NCBI GenBank assembly: GCA_965224745.1
Contig: CBDCZY010000004.1
Span: forward strand, 62,001-126,000
Source of the DNA: CBDCZY01 sp965224745
GTDB taxonomy: Bacteria > Pseudomonadota > Gammaproteobacteria > Methylococcales > Methylomonadaceae
Reading direction: 5' to 3'
DNA: 64,000 nt
The translations under genes were made by a program, and so were the position numbers. The notes below the pieces were generated by a model. That model made no database searches and had not been told where the DNA came from. It worked only from the letters and a program-made list of their open reading frames with translations. How positions within the stretch are numbered: position 1 is the first letter of the stretch; every line of letters starts with the position of its first letter. Shown here piece after piece: positions 27,722 to 36,699 of the stretch.

Positions 27722-28231
27722 ATGGAGGTTTCTTTGCCAAACTCGTCGAATTGTTTGTGTGATTCAAATATAACTTATTCAGAGTGTTGTAATCGGTTTC
27801 ACACAGGTACTGAAAAACCGCAAACTGCTGAACTTTTAATGCGGGCTCGCTTTACCGCTTATGCCATGAGAAATGTTGATTTTCTACTGAGCACCTGGGA
27901 CAAAAATAAGCGACCCAAAGAAATCGACTTTTCAAAAGAACCTGTCGAATGGGTTCGGCTGGAGATTATTAATACTAAAAAAGGGCTCTCGCAGGATAAT
28001 AAAGGTATCGTGGAGTTTAAGGCATTTTATTTGCTGGAAGGCGAGGAACATGTCATGCGAGAAGTCAGCCGTTTTCACCGAAAAGATGGAAAATGGCTCT
28101 ATCTTGAAGGTATCGTTCATTCCATTGCCAAAGCTCATCAGCAACCATCAGGAAATCTGAATGCACTCTGTAGTTGTGGTAGTGGCAAGAAGTTTAAACG
28201 TTGTTGCGGTCAATCCTTAATCAAAAAATAA
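27722..28231 (+). CDS. ychJ: YchJ family protein with two SEC-C motifs
   Basis: 169 residues from ATG 27722 (a TTG three bases upstream is also in frame). An N-terminal SEC-C motif CLCDSNITYSECCNRFH, the central YchJ domain with LMRARFTAYAMRNVDFLLSTWD, and a C-terminal SEC-C zinc motif LCSCGSGKKFKRCCGQ. Members are small cytoplasmic UPF0225 proteins with a probable zinc site and a nuclear-transport-factor-2-like fold; their role is unknown. It is 21 bases after gspD and may ride on that transcript. Confidence 0.9.
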   Translation: MEVSLPNSSNCLCDSNITYSECCNRFHTGTEKPQTAELLMRARFTAYAMRNVDFLLSTWDKNKRPKEIDFSKEPVEWVRLEIINTKKGLSQDNKGIVEFKAFYLLEGEEHVMREVSRFHRKDGKWLYLEGIVHSIAKAHQQPSGNLNALCSCGSGKKFKRCCGQSLIKK

Positions 28232-28328
28232 CGCAACGATCTCACGTTTAATAGCGTTTTACGTTAAAATAACCCCCTTTAAACAACACCCCAAGACTCC
28301 GGCATCCCCGGATAAAAATATTCTCTTT

Positions 28329-29405
28329 ATGCCTAACAATTATAAAACAGATGATTTACGCATCTGTGAAACCAAAGAAGTTATAGCTCCCAGACAAGTA
28401 TTAGAAGAATTACCGATAACGGATAATGTTGCCAGAACGACACAGCTTACCAGGTCTGCAATCCATAATATTTTAACAAGAGAAGATGATCGTTTGCTGG
28501 TTATCATTGGTCCCTGTTCGGTGCATGATGTTGCAGCGGCTTTGGAGTATGCGGCTAAACTAAAAAATATAAAAGAGCAATTATCAGAGGATTTACTGAT
28601 TGTCATGCGGGTTTATTTTGAAAAACCTCGAACGACGGTTGGCTGGAAAGGGTTAATTAATGACCCGGATTTGAATGCAAGTTTTAATATTAATAAAGGA
28701 TTACGAGTCGCTCGTGAATTGTTGCTAAAACTGAACGATTTAGGCATGCCGGCGGCGACTGAATATTTGGATTTGATTACACCACAATACTTCTCTGACC
28801 TGATCGCCTGGGGTGCTATCGGCGCTCGAACCACAGAAAGTCAGGTCCACCGGGAGTTGGCTTCGGGTTTATCTTGTCCTGTAGGGTTTAAAAATGCAAC
28901 CGATGGCACTGTCAAGATTGCTATTGATGCTATCGGGGCAGCGATGAGTCCCCATCATTTTCTATCAGTGACTAAAGCAGGGCACTCGGCTATTTTTTCT
29001 ACCACAGGCAACCAAGACACTCATTTAATTTTGAGAGGCGGTTCAGAAAAACCGAATTATGACGCTGTCAGTGTAGATCAAGCTGCCGAATCGCTTGGTG
29101 CGGCAGATATCACGCCTAATATTATGATTGATTTCAGTCATGCTAATAGCTTAAAGCAATGGCAAAGACAAGTTATTGTGGCAGAGGATGTGGGCATTCA
29201 AATCTCCAATGGTGATAAAAGGATTATCGGCGTTATGGTCGAAAGCCACCTCAAAGCGGGTCAGCAAGAAGTTGTTCCGGGTCAGGAAAGCGAGCTGGTT
29301 TATGGCCAAAGTATTACCGATGCCTGCCTTGGTTGGGATGAAAGCGAAAAATTGTTGGTTGAGTTGGCTGAAACAGTGAGATCTCGTAGAAAAGGTTTAA
29401 TTTAA
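28329..29405 (+). CDS. aroG: 3-deoxy-7-phosphoheptulonate synthase (class I DAHP synthase)
   Basis: 358 residues, the length of E. coli AroF/G/H. Conserved blocks are LLVIIGPCSVHDVAAALEYA, MRVYFEKPRTTVGWKGLINDP, GARTTESQVHRELASGLSCPVGFKN, ILRGG and IMIDFSHANSLK. It condenses phosphoenolpyruvate with erythrose-4-phosphate at the entry to aromatic amino acid synthesis and is normally feedback-inhibited by one aromatic amino acid; which one cannot be read safely, so the symbol is by similarity. It lies 97 bases after ychJ, with no clear attenuator. Confidence 0.93.
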   Translation: MPNNYKTDDLRICETKEVIAPRQVLEELPITDNVARTTQLTRSAIHNILTREDDRLLVIIGPCSVHDVAAALEYAAKLKNIKEQLSEDLLIVMRVYFEKPRTTVGWKGLINDPDLNASFNINKGLRVARELLLKLNDLGMPAATEYLDLITPQYFSDLIAWGAIGARTTESQVHRELASGLSCPVGFKNATDGTVKIAIDAIGAAMSPHHFLSVTKAGHSAIFSTTGNQDTHLILRGGSEKPNYDAVSVDQAAESLGAADITPNIMIDFSHANSLKQWQRQVIVAEDVGIQISNGDKRIIGVMVESHLKAGQQEVVPGQESELVYGQSITDACLGWDESEKLLVELAETVRSRRKGLI

Positions 29406-29429
29406 AATGATTGATATGATTAGCGGGTA

Positions 29430-30407
29430 ATGATGAAAATTTTAGTAAATGGCGAAGAACTTGCTTTTCAAGAAGGTGCAAGTGTTGAAGACGTTGTTAA
29501 TCAACTAGGGTTAGCTGGTAAGCGTATCGCAGTAGAATTGAATAGGGAAATTTTGCCACACGGACAATATGCGAAAAAATTGGCAGCTGAAGATCGCGTA
29601 GAAGTCGTGCAAGCTATCGGTGGAGGACAAAACGACAGCATAATTATTGCCGATAAAACATATCACTCCAGGCTGCTAGTTGGAACGGGTAAATATAAGG
29701 ATATGCAAGAAACCAAACTGGCAATTGAAGCCAGCGGGGCCGAAATAGTTACTGTCGCGTTGCGTAGAACCAATATCGGTCAAAATGCCGAAGAGCCGAA
29801 CTTACTAGATGTCATACCACCCGATAAATACACTATTTTACCCAATACTGCAGGGTGTTATACCATTGAAGACGCCTTGCGAACTTGCCGTCTGGGCAAG
29901 GAGTTACTGGGCGGGCATAAACTGGTTAAACTAGAAGTCTTGGGGGATGAAAAAACGTTGTTTCCGGATATTACCGCGACCCTTGAAGCTGCAAAACAGC
30001 TTGTAAAAGAAGATTTCGATGTCATGGTTTATACCAATGATGACCCCATAATCGCCAAACGACTTGAAGACATTGGTTGTGTTGCGGTTATGCCGTTGGC
30101 TGCGCCGATAGGTTCAGGGCTGGGCATTCGTAACCCATATAACATTCTGACCATCGTGGAAAATGCCAATGTACCCATCTTAGTTGATGCTGGTGTTGGG
30201 ACTGCTTCCGATGCAGCGATTGCTATGGAACTTGGTTGTGATGGTGTACTAATGAACACAGCGATAGCCGCAGCTAAAAAACCGGTATTGATGGCTTCTG
30301 CTATGAAGAAAGGGATTGAAGCCGGCCGAGAAGCTTATTTGGCTGGTAGAATGTCTCGAAAACGTTTTGCCTCCGCTTCGTCTCCGATTGAAGGACTATT
30401 CCTTTAA
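29430..30407 (+). CDS. thiG: ThiS-ThiG fusion: sulfur carrier and thiazole synthase
   Basis: 325 residues. Residues 1-66 are a ubiquitin-like ThiS ending VEVVQAIGGG; residues 70-325 are ThiG, a TIM barrel with LLVGTGKYK, the Schiff-base lysine in LVKLEVLGDE (about K167), VMPLAAPIGSGLGI and VDAGVGTASDAAIAMELGCDG. ThiS normally ends in Gly-Gly, whose carboxylate is thiolated and donates sulfur to ThiG. Here the Gly-Gly is internal and followed by QND. Bifunctional ThiS-ThiG proteins are known in some proteobacteria, but how the thiocarboxylate forms, perhaps after cleavage, is unclear. No TPP riboswitch is seen upstream; only 24 bases separate it from aroG. Confidence 0.93.
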   Translation: MMKILVNGEELAFQEGASVEDVVNQLGLAGKRIAVELNREILPHGQYAKKLAAEDRVEVVQAIGGGQNDSIIIADKTYHSRLLVGTGKYKDMQETKLAIEASGAEIVTVALRRTNIGQNAEEPNLLDVIPPDKYTILPNTAGCYTIEDALRTCRLGKELLGGHKLVKLEVLGDEKTLFPDITATLEAAKQLVKEDFDVMVYTNDDPIIAKRLEDIGCVAVMPLAAPIGSGLGIRNPYNILTIVENANVPILVDAGVGTASDAAIAMELGCDGVLMNTAIAAAKKPVLMASAMKKGIEAGREAYLAGRMSRKRFASASSPIEGLFL

Positions 30408-30480
30408 TCAATTGTTTTTCCAGTCAATTAGCTGGTTTAGTTCTACTTGGTTAGATGATATCATTAGTTGTTTCCAAGAT

Positions 30481-30576
30481 CGTCATTCCGGCAGGGATTG
30501 CCGGAATCCAGACTTCAAGGATGAATTTTCGCTTGCTTTCCGTGGCGCTGGATACCCGTTCCTGACGAGTATGACG
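30481..30576. repeat. REP-like palindromic repeat, copy 1
   Basis: A hairpin repeat. TTCCGGCA-GGGAT-TGCCGGAA forms a perfect 8-bp stem, followed by AATCCAGACTTC and ending CTGGATACCCG and GTATGACGG. Related copies occur at 39538-39597 (reverse orientation) and 43050-43148. It lies between thiG and trmB and may stabilise or terminate the upstream transcript. Confidence 0.65.
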
Positions 30577-30616
30577 GCCTTATGGTTATTCTGAAAGTAG
30601 ATAGGCAGATACTTAT

Positions 30617-31300
30617 TTGATTAGCCAACCTCGTCGAATTCGCAGCTACGTCTTGCGCCAAGGCCGTATAACGCCAGGGCAGCAACAAGCACTTGAACGA
30701 TTAACACCAAAATATTGTCTTGATCCAGCAACTGAAATTGATGTCGGCGACATATTTGAAAAGAATTCACCATTGATAGTCGAAATAGGTTTCGGTAATG
30801 GAGCGAGTTTGGCCGAGGTTGCGGAAAAAACCCCAGAGACTAATTTCATTGGCATAGAAGTTCATCAAGCCGGAGTAGGGCATTTGATGCTTGAATTAGA
30901 GCACAAACAACTCACCAACGTCAGAATAATTTGTCACGATGCTATCGAGATAGTAAAAACAAAATTCAAAGCTGAAAGTTTGGATGCCCTATGGCTATTT
31001 TTCCCCGACCCGTGGCCTAAAAAAAAGCATCACAAACGGCGAATTCTTAACAGCGACTTTATAGAGATAGTCACTCAAAAACTAAAAACTGGGGGATACT
31101 TGCATGCTGCTACTGACTGGGAACCCTATGCAGAACAAATGTTAAAAGTATTGCAGGCATGTCCCGCATTAAAAAACCAAAACAAAGGTTATGCTAAACG
31201 ACCAGCACATCGCCCGCTCACCAAGTTTGAGAAGCGCGGTCTTAACTTGGGGCACCAAGTAAGAGATCTGGTTTTTGAAAGAATAACGGGATCCTGCTGA
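30617..31300 (+). CDS. trmB: tRNA (guanine-N7-)-methyltransferase
   Basis: 227 residues from TTG 30617. The N-terminus RRIRSYVLRQGRITPGQQQAL is characteristic, the SAM motif is IVEIGFGNGASLAEVA, and the catalytic block LWLFFPDPWPKKKHHKRRIL is diagnostic of TrmB. It methylates G46 of tRNAs in the cytoplasm. An IS3 copy begins 15 bases after the stop. In relatives trmB often adjoins yggS, and here the IS separates them. Confidence 0.93.
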   Translation: MISQPRRIRSYVLRQGRITPGQQQALERLTPKYCLDPATEIDVGDIFEKNSPLIVEIGFGNGASLAEVAEKTPETNFIGIEVHQAGVGHLMLELEHKQLTNVRIICHDAIEIVKTKFKAESLDALWLFFPDPWPKKKHHKRRILNSDFIEIVTQKLKTGGYLHAATDWEPYAEQMLKVLQACPALKNQNKGYAKRPAHRPLTKFEKRGLNLGHQVRDLVFERITGSC

Positions 31301-31384
31301 TTGAAACGGATTGATTATAATACTCCCCAAAAACCAGACCAATAGTTAAGATAGAATCTTACCCTCAAAACCGAGGATTAAGAG

Positions 31385-31663
31385 ATGACAATTAGTCGAA
31401 AAAAGCACAGCACCCAAACCAAAGTCAAGGTTGTTTTAGCAGCCCTAAAAGGTGAGCAAACCACAGCAGAAATTACCGCGAAATACGGCATCCATTCAAC
31501 CCAAATCAACCATTGGAAAAAGGCTGCGTTAGACACCCTCCCTGAAGCCTTTTCAAGCCACCGAAAACGCCAGGAAGATGATCAGCAAGCGTTGATTGAT
31601 GAACTCTACAAGCAGATAGGGCAGCTAAAAGTAGAAAATGAATTTCTAAAAAAAACATGTTGA
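31385..31663 (+). CDS. IS3-family transposase OrfA
   Basis: 92 residues, differing from copy 1 at only a few positions (for example LAALKGEQ against LEALKGEQ). Helix-turn-helix followed by a leucine-rich coiled coil. It ends KKTC at an A8 run overlapping orfB, the likely -1 frameshift site. Confidence 0.93.
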   Translation: MTISRKKHSTQTKVKVVLAALKGEQTTAEITAKYGIHSTQINHWKKAALDTLPEAFSSHRKRQEDDQQALIDELYKQIGQLKVENEFLKKTC

Positions 31664-32505
31664 ACGTGGCTCTTGACACTAAAAAAATGTGGTTAGCACC
31701 TGCGCATTCAAGCCTTAGTACCCGGCAACAGTGTGGTTTGCTAGGCATCAATCGCTCAAGCCTGTATTACCGTCCGGTGGGTATCGACGCATACACGCTA
31801 TTATTGATGCACGAACTGGATAAACAATATACCGAAACGCCTTTTTACGGTGTGTTGAAAATGACGGAGCATTTGAGATTACAAGGTCATCAGGTCAATG
31901 TGAAACGCGTCAGGCAGTTGCTCAGGCAAATGGGCTTAGAAGCGGTCTATCCCAAGCCGAAGTTAAGCCAGGCGAATCCAGAACACAAAGTGTTTCCTTA
32001 TCTGTTGAGGCATTTGTCCATTGACCGCTGTAATCAGGTCTGGAGTACTGATATTACCTATATCCGTCTGAGACATGGCTTTGTTTATTTGATGGCAATC
32101 ATTGATTGGTACAGCCGCTATGTGCTGAATTGGGCACTGAGTACGACGTTGGAAGCAGACTTCTGTATCATTGCGCTGAATGAAGCCTTGGCAACATCAC
32201 GGTGCGAAATTTTTAATACCGACCAAGGGAGCCAATTTACCACGCATCGGTTCACGCAACCCCTGCTGGATAAAGGCATCCAGGTTAGCATGGATGGCAG
32301 AGGCCGGGCCTTGGATAATATCTTTGTTGAGCGTTTGTGGCGTTCTGTCAAGTATGAGAAAGTCTACTTGAATGATTTTCAGACCGTGAAACAAGCGCAC
32401 CAAGGGCTGAAAGACTATTTTGAGTTTTACAACCAGCGACGGATTCATCAATCGCTAGATTATCAAACCCCCGAGGAGGTCTATTTAAACAAGAGCGCAG
32501 CATGA
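31657..32505 (+). CDS. IS3-family transposase OrfB (DDE)
   Basis: 282 residues with catalytic residues in STDITYIR, FNTDQGSQFT and FVERLWRSVKYE and no interruption. It begins with ATG at 31657 inside the end of orfA. Its N-terminal region differs from copy 1 (APAHSSLSTRQQ against EPELSTLSIRQQ) while the integrase core is nearly identical. The element looks potentially active. Confidence 0.93.
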   Translation: MLNVALDTKKMWLAPAHSSLSTRQQCGLLGINRSSLYYRPVGIDAYTLLLMHELDKQYTETPFYGVLKMTEHLRLQGHQVNVKRVRQLLRQMGLEAVYPKPKLSQANPEHKVFPYLLRHLSIDRCNQVWSTDITYIRLRHGFVYLMAIIDWYSRYVLNWALSTTLEADFCIIALNEALATSRCEIFNTDQGSQFTTHRFTQPLLDKGIQVSMDGRGRALDNIFVERLWRSVKYEKVYLNDFQTVKQAHQGLKDYFEFYNQRRIHQSLDYQTPEEVYLNKSAA

Positions 32506-32773
32506 TTAAAGGTAAGCCAGGCGGACTCCATGTGGACAAAGCGTGGATTTCCTACGGAACGTGTGGATAAGCTGATGGAAAACGATAGAGCCGTTTTCCA
32601 CGAGCTTACCCACACTAATCCACCCTTTGACCACATTCCGCCGCAGTAAGCAAAAAGGAATATTAAAATGCCTGCGGCGCAATAATAACAATATTTTTTA
32701 AAAATTAAAGAGAAAGATTTATATCTTAATTATTAGAGAAATTGGTCTGGACAATGGGGAGTACTATAGATTG

Positions 32774-33478
32774 TTAAACCTGTTTTTTTGCTCTAGGGCC
32801 GAAAATATCTGTCCCAATACGAACCATTGTCGCCCCTTCAGCAATACCTGCTTCAAGGTCGGATGACATCCCAAAGGAGTACGTATCGAAATAACAGGCT
32901 AGTTTATGTTGCTTGATATACTTAATAAGTGTTTGATATGGCAGTCGTTTCTTTTCAAAATGGCTTTCAGGTTCAGGAATCGACATAACCCCTCTAAGCC
33001 TTAAGTTAGACAGGTTTTTGATACGTTCTACGACCTCAGGTAAGTCAGTTAAAGCAAAGCCAGATTTACTGCTTTCGTTGCTAATATTGATTTGTAAACA
33101 GATGTTTAGAGGCGGCAAAAAATCAGGCCTTTGTTCGTTTAACCGCTGGGCAATCTTTAAACGATCAACGCTATGTGCCCAGGAGAAATAGTGGGCAATA
33201 GATTTTGTTTTATTGGATTGAATAGGGCCAATAAAATGCCAGGCAATCTCGAAATGAGCGAGTTGTTTTTGTTTGGTTAATGCTTCCTGGATATAGCTTT
33301 CGCCAAAATCTCGTTGGCCTAGTCGATATAAGGAGACCAACTCGGGTGCCGGTCTGGTTTTACTGACAGCGAGTAGCTTAACTGAATCTGGCTTTCGGTG
33401 GTAGGTGCCAGCCGCTATATCAATGCGGGATTTGACAGTTGAATAACGTTCAATTAGAGAGTTTTCAACTGTTAGCAT
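32774..33478 (-). CDS. yggS: YggS family PLP-binding protein (PLP homeostasis)
   Basis: 234 residues, the usual size. The PLP lysine lies in KLLAVSKTRPAPEL (about residue 36), followed by RDFGESYIQEALTKQ, WHFIGPIQSNKTKSIA, INISNESSKSGF, GVMSIPEP and the C-terminal SFGMSSDLEAGIAEGATMVRIGTDIFG. It holds pyridoxal phosphate and helps keep free vitamin B6 in balance. An IS3 element ends five bases past its stop, so the native 3-prime flank is lost. Confidence 0.94.
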   Translation of the reverse strand: MLTVENSLIERYSTVKSRIDIAAGTYHRKPDSVKLLAVSKTRPAPELVSLYRLGQRDFGESYIQEALTKQKQLAHFEIAWHFIGPIQSNKTKSIAHYFSWAHSVDRLKIAQRLNEQRPDFLPPLNICLQINISNESSKSGFALTDLPEVVERIKNLSNLRLRGVMSIPEPESHFEKKRLPYQTLIKYIKQHKLACYFDTYSFGMSSDLEAGIAEGATMVRIGTDIFGPRAKKQV

Positions 33479-33500
33479 GCCTCATCAAGAAAATTTAACT

Positions 33501-33695
33501 TTATACGAAGGTATCAATGCCATGCTTAGAAGCCGGGGAAACTGAAGATGCTTCTAGCAGCTTTAGGGTCGAAGCTCCTTCTGCTTTAAGGTTTTCATGT
33601 GCTTTTTTTAATACAGCCGTTTCAAGTTTTTGTGAATCAGCGGCTTGTTTTATAGCTGTGAATGCTTGAGAAGTGTTATTTACTGAACTTATCAT
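33501..33695 (-). CDS. Small YjfB-like (putative motility) protein
   Basis: 64 residues: a short N-terminal stretch, a predicted helix with KLETAVLKKAHENLKAEGASTLKLLEASS, and a polar tail. The pattern LKKA...LL near the middle resembles the small YjfB/putative motility protein family. It sits 22 bases before the yggS start on the same strand. Its length makes the family call tentative. Confidence 0.5.
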   Translation of the reverse strand: MISSVNNTSQAFTAIKQAADSQKLETAVLKKAHENLKAEGASTLKLLEASSVSPASKHGIDTFV

Positions 33696-33834
33696 GTTCT
33701 GACTCCGTATGGTCTTGTAAAAAGGACTCTATATAATGAAAAAAAAGACACATCCTTGTGCAAAACCTATGTGTTTCAAATTTCCCAATATTTATTATTG
33801 ACCAAAAATTGAGTTCTTCAACCAATAAGCTCGA

Positions 33835-34782
33835 TTAATTTTCTAATTGTTGAATTCCATCAAGAAACCAGGTGGTTTGAAAACTGTTGATGGGTTTAAT
33901 GAAATGCCATATTTCTTTTACTTGTTGAGCCTGTTCAGTCATGTTTTCTCGTAAAACAGTATCAAAAAGCACAACTGCTTCAATTTGTTCGCCAACTTCT
34001 CTGACTTCAAGCAGTTCCGCATTAATTTTTAATACGTTTGTTTGGTTTGATTCAGAACTGGCTTTGATTTGATTTTGTATCTCTGCAAATACATGGTCGG
34101 TAGTCAGGCCTCTAATGTATACCAAATCTTTTTGGTCCCATGCAGCTTGAAGACGATTAAATGCCTCTTTAGCGCCATCTAAAAATCCTTGTTCATCAAA
34201 GTTTGAGGGTAAAGAAGACGAGTCGAACTCAGCGTCATTAGGCGTTGGTTTAGCCATCGCACTTTTTCCAAACATAACATCAGTGTTAAATTTAGCTTGG
34301 TTGGGTTGTTTAGAATTAGGTTCAAAATCGCTAGTGTTTTGATAATAAGCATTACTCCCGTAGGAGCTTTGGTGGCCGTTAGTCGATTGAGCAGTATGCT
34401 GGCTTTTGGCAGCAAACCATCGATACAACAAAAATGCAATGCCACCCAATATGAGAAAGTCAAAAAAATTGATTCCCTGGAAAGCGCCGCCAAAGAACAA
34501 TGAACCAAGTAACCCGCCTAATGCTAACCCGCCGAGCATTCCCATCATGCTGCCTCGACCTGCCAAACGATTTCTTATTTTATTATTCTGACTTTGGGCT
34601 TGTTGTTGCCTGGCCGTTCTTTGAGCGCCCGACGTAGGGCCACGATAAGCCCTGCTAAAGCTTGGTTTGCTTCCAAAAGAGCGGGCGCCCCCAAAACGTT
34701 TAGCTTCAGCATCGGGTATTACACTCAGTGACAAACAGAATGTAACGAATAACGTAATAGACCAATTGTTCAATGTGTTCAT
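33835..34782 (-). CDS. Tim44-like domain protein, exported
   Basis: 315 residues. A signal peptide (ITLFVTFCLSLSVIPDAEA) is followed by a basic low-complexity region rich in S, G, R and Q, two hydrophobic segments (about 80-115, GMLGGLALGGLLGSLFFGG and FLILGGIAFLLYRWF) and a C-terminal Tim44-type domain (about 195-315) with GFLDGAKEAFNRLQAAWDQKD and VREVGEQIEAVVLFD. Bacterial Tim44-like proteins are poorly characterised membrane-associated proteins. The neighbour order with yicC is not informative. Confidence 0.85.
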   Translation of the reverse strand: MNTLNNWSITLFVTFCLSLSVIPDAEAKRFGGARSFGSKPSFSRAYRGPTSGAQRTARQQQAQSQNNKIRNRLAGRGSMMGMLGGLALGGLLGSLFFGGAFQGINFFDFLILGGIAFLLYRWFAAKSQHTAQSTNGHQSSYGSNAYYQNTSDFEPNSKQPNQAKFNTDVMFGKSAMAKPTPNDAEFDSSSLPSNFDEQGFLDGAKEAFNRLQAAWDQKDLVYIRGLTTDHVFAEIQNQIKASSESNQTNVLKINAELLEVREVGEQIEAVVLFDTVLRENMTEQAQQVKEIWHFIKPINSFQTTWFLDGIQQLEN

Positions 34783-34856
34783 TTAAATATTACCTAAGTA
34801 TTAGAGGGTTAATTATTGAATCCTTGCTGTTTAATGTAGACATAACGATTTACTTT

Positions 34857-35723
34857 TCATTCAATATTCTGAATTTGCTCTCTCATTTGTTCGATTAAGA
34901 TTTTGAGTTCTATCGCAATGTTGGTCATGTCAATATTGGCTGATTTTGAGCCCAGTGTATTTGCTTCTCGATTCATTTCCTGCATTAAAAAATCCAGTCG
35001 CCGTCCCACCGGCTCATTTTTCTTTAAAGTAGCTAAAACTTCTTGAACATGGGTTGCCAACCGATCTAATTCTTCTTCCACATCCATTTTTTGGGCTAAA
35101 TAGACTAATTCTTGTTCCAATCTGTCTGGATCAGGTTGTGCAGCAATAGTTTCTATTTTTATTTTGAGTTTATTTTGCAGGGCTTCAATCGTTTTAGGCA
35201 TAAGCGATGAAGCTTGTTTTACTAACTGCTCTATTTTATGGCAGCGTTGCTCAATAAGTTTTGCTAATTGCCCCCCTTCTTGTTGCCTCACTGTTTTAAG
35301 TTTATTCAAAGTAGTATCAATTAATTCCACCAAATCATGCTTCAGACTGTCTTGTTCAATCGTTTGTTCTTGCTGGACTCCTGGCCAGTTAAGAATGTCC
35401 ATGGCTGAATAGTGGCCGGTAGACCCGGTTGATGAGTCAATTTTTTTGATGGTGTTAATTAATTCCTGCAGGACTTCATCATTTATTGCGATAGAGGAGC
35501 TACTTCCTGAAGAATGTTTGTACGATAAAAGGCATTCTATTTTACCGCGACCAAGCCCGGACTGAAGGCGGCTGCGTATTTCCGGTTCCATAAATCTGAA
35601 TTTTTCCGGGATTTTGAACGAAATATCAAGATAACGATGGTTGACTGACCGAAGTTCACAATTGATTCGTAATTCCGGCAACTCAACGTCCGCATTTGCA
35701 TAGCCCGTCATGCTATTTATCAT
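34857..35723 (-). CDS. yicC: YicC family endoribonuclease-like protein
   Basis: 288 residues, standard length. The start MINSMTGYANADVELPELRINCELRSVNHRYLDISFKIPE and the end GSKSANIDMTNIAIELKILIEQMREQIQNIE are the YicC signature. E. coli YicC has been linked to RNA cleavage and small-RNA turnover. It is divergent from the Ser/Thr kinase at 35782 across a 58-base gap that must hold both promoters. Confidence 0.92.
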   Translation of the reverse strand: MINSMTGYANADVELPELRINCELRSVNHRYLDISFKIPEKFRFMEPEIRSRLQSGLGRGKIECLLSYKHSSGSSSSIAINDEVLQELINTIKKIDSSTGSTGHYSAMDILNWPGVQQEQTIEQDSLKHDLVELIDTTLNKLKTVRQQEGGQLAKLIEQRCHKIEQLVKQASSLMPKTIEALQNKLKIKIETIAAQPDPDRLEQELVYLAQKMDVEEELDRLATHVQEVLATLKKNEPVGRRLDFLMQEMNREANTLGSKSANIDMTNIAIELKILIEQMREQIQNIE

Positions 35724-35781
35724 TTTATCGCCTATAATATTCCTATCGAATTGTTGAAACAGCGAGTCTTACCTTTATTCA

Positions 35782-36678
35782 ATGACAGAATACTATGATC
35801 CTGAATCTTATTCCAGCGAGTGGAATTATCTCCAATCTGGAACCATCATTGATAAATTTATTATCGAACGTGGATTAGCTCACGGCGGTTTTAGTTCGGT
35901 CTATTTGGCCAGGCAAACAGAAGACCAAGTGCAGGTGGCTATTAAAGAATATTTACCTCGTAAGCTGGCTCATCGAACGTGGAATAATGGTGTGGTTGCT
36001 CATAACAAGCAAACTAAAGCTCGTTTTTTGAAAGGACGAGAACTTTTCTTCGAAGAAGCTAAAGCGTTAGCCAAAATTAAACATCCAAACATTGTTAATG
36101 TTATCAATTTTTTTCAGGAAAATTCCACCAGTTACATGGTCATGGATTACGACTATGGTTTAACCTTGGCAAAATTACTACAAAAAAAATTAGTCAACGT
36201 AACTGATGAGTTTTTAATTGACGTTTTCATAGCTTTGCTAAACGGCGTCAGAGTAATTCATGATAATGAAATGATTCATTTAGACATCAAGCCAGCTAAT
36301 ATTTTAATTAGACCTGGAAACGACCCGTTGCTGCTTGATTTTGGTGCTGTGAAATCGTTTCCGCTGAAGAGTAAAGAAAAACGCGGAAAAATTTTAACCA
36401 AAGGCTTTTCACCGTTGGAGCAATATTCTCGCGATGGCAACATAGGTCCCTGGTCCGATATTTATGCCATTGGTGCCAGTATGAGAGCGTGCATGGACGG
36501 TAAATTACCGCCACCTGCGCCTGACAGAGAGAAAAAGGATACGCTTGTTGCGGCTGCGAAGGCACATAAAAAGAGATTCTCTCAATGTATTTTGAAAGTT
36601 GTTGACCAGGCAATGTCTATCCATCCAGAAGACCGTCCCCAGACAGTCGAAGAATTTCAGACTGCTTTAACAGCCTGA
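35782..36678 (+). CDS. Stand-alone serine/threonine protein kinase
   Basis: 298 residues, a single Hanks-type kinase domain with nothing appended. The glycine loop is GLAHGGFSSVYLAR, the ATP lysine is in VAIKEYLPRKL (about K54), the catalytic loop HLDIKPANIL (about 166), and the Mg loop LLDFGAVKS (about 187). HLDIKPAN has D-x-K rather than RD, so it is a non-RD kinase. No membrane segment or sensor domain is present, so it should be cytoplasmic and rely on a partner for input. A MITE-like fragment follows the stop. Confidence 0.92.
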   Translation: MTEYYDPESYSSEWNYLQSGTIIDKFIIERGLAHGGFSSVYLARQTEDQVQVAIKEYLPRKLAHRTWNNGVVAHNKQTKARFLKGRELFFEEAKALAKIKHPNIVNVINFFQENSTSYMVMDYDYGLTLAKLLQKKLVNVTDEFLIDVFIALLNGVRVIHDNEMIHLDIKPANILIRPGNDPLLLDFGAVKSFPLKSKEKRGKILTKGFSPLEQYSRDGNIGPWSDIYAIGASMRACMDGKLPPPAPDREKKDTLVAAAKAHKKRFSQCILKVVDQAMSIHPEDRPQTVEEFQTALTA

Positions 36679-36699
36679 TTATCAGGTTGGTTTCTGCTT

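Larger units (their letters stand above)
31316..32768 (+). mobile_element. IS3-family insertion sequence, copy 2
   Basis: A 1453-base element from TATAATACTCCCC (31316) to GGGGAGTACTATA (ending 32768). Both flanks carry GAT (31313-31315 and 32769-32771), a probable 3-bp target duplication as in the IS3 family. It is nearly identical to copy 1 but in opposite orientation. It carries intact orfA and orfB and ends five bases before the yggS stop. Confidence 0.93.

Noticed and set aside
29405..29430. A TPP riboswitch before the thiS-thiG fusion
   Set aside because: Only 24 bases separate aroG from the fusion and no THI-box motif (CTGAGA, GGGAACCTGA) is seen.
9383..32768. A composite transposon made by the two IS3 copies
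   Set aside because: The enclosed 20 kb holds housekeeping genes in normal synteny and there is no outer target duplication shared by the pair.
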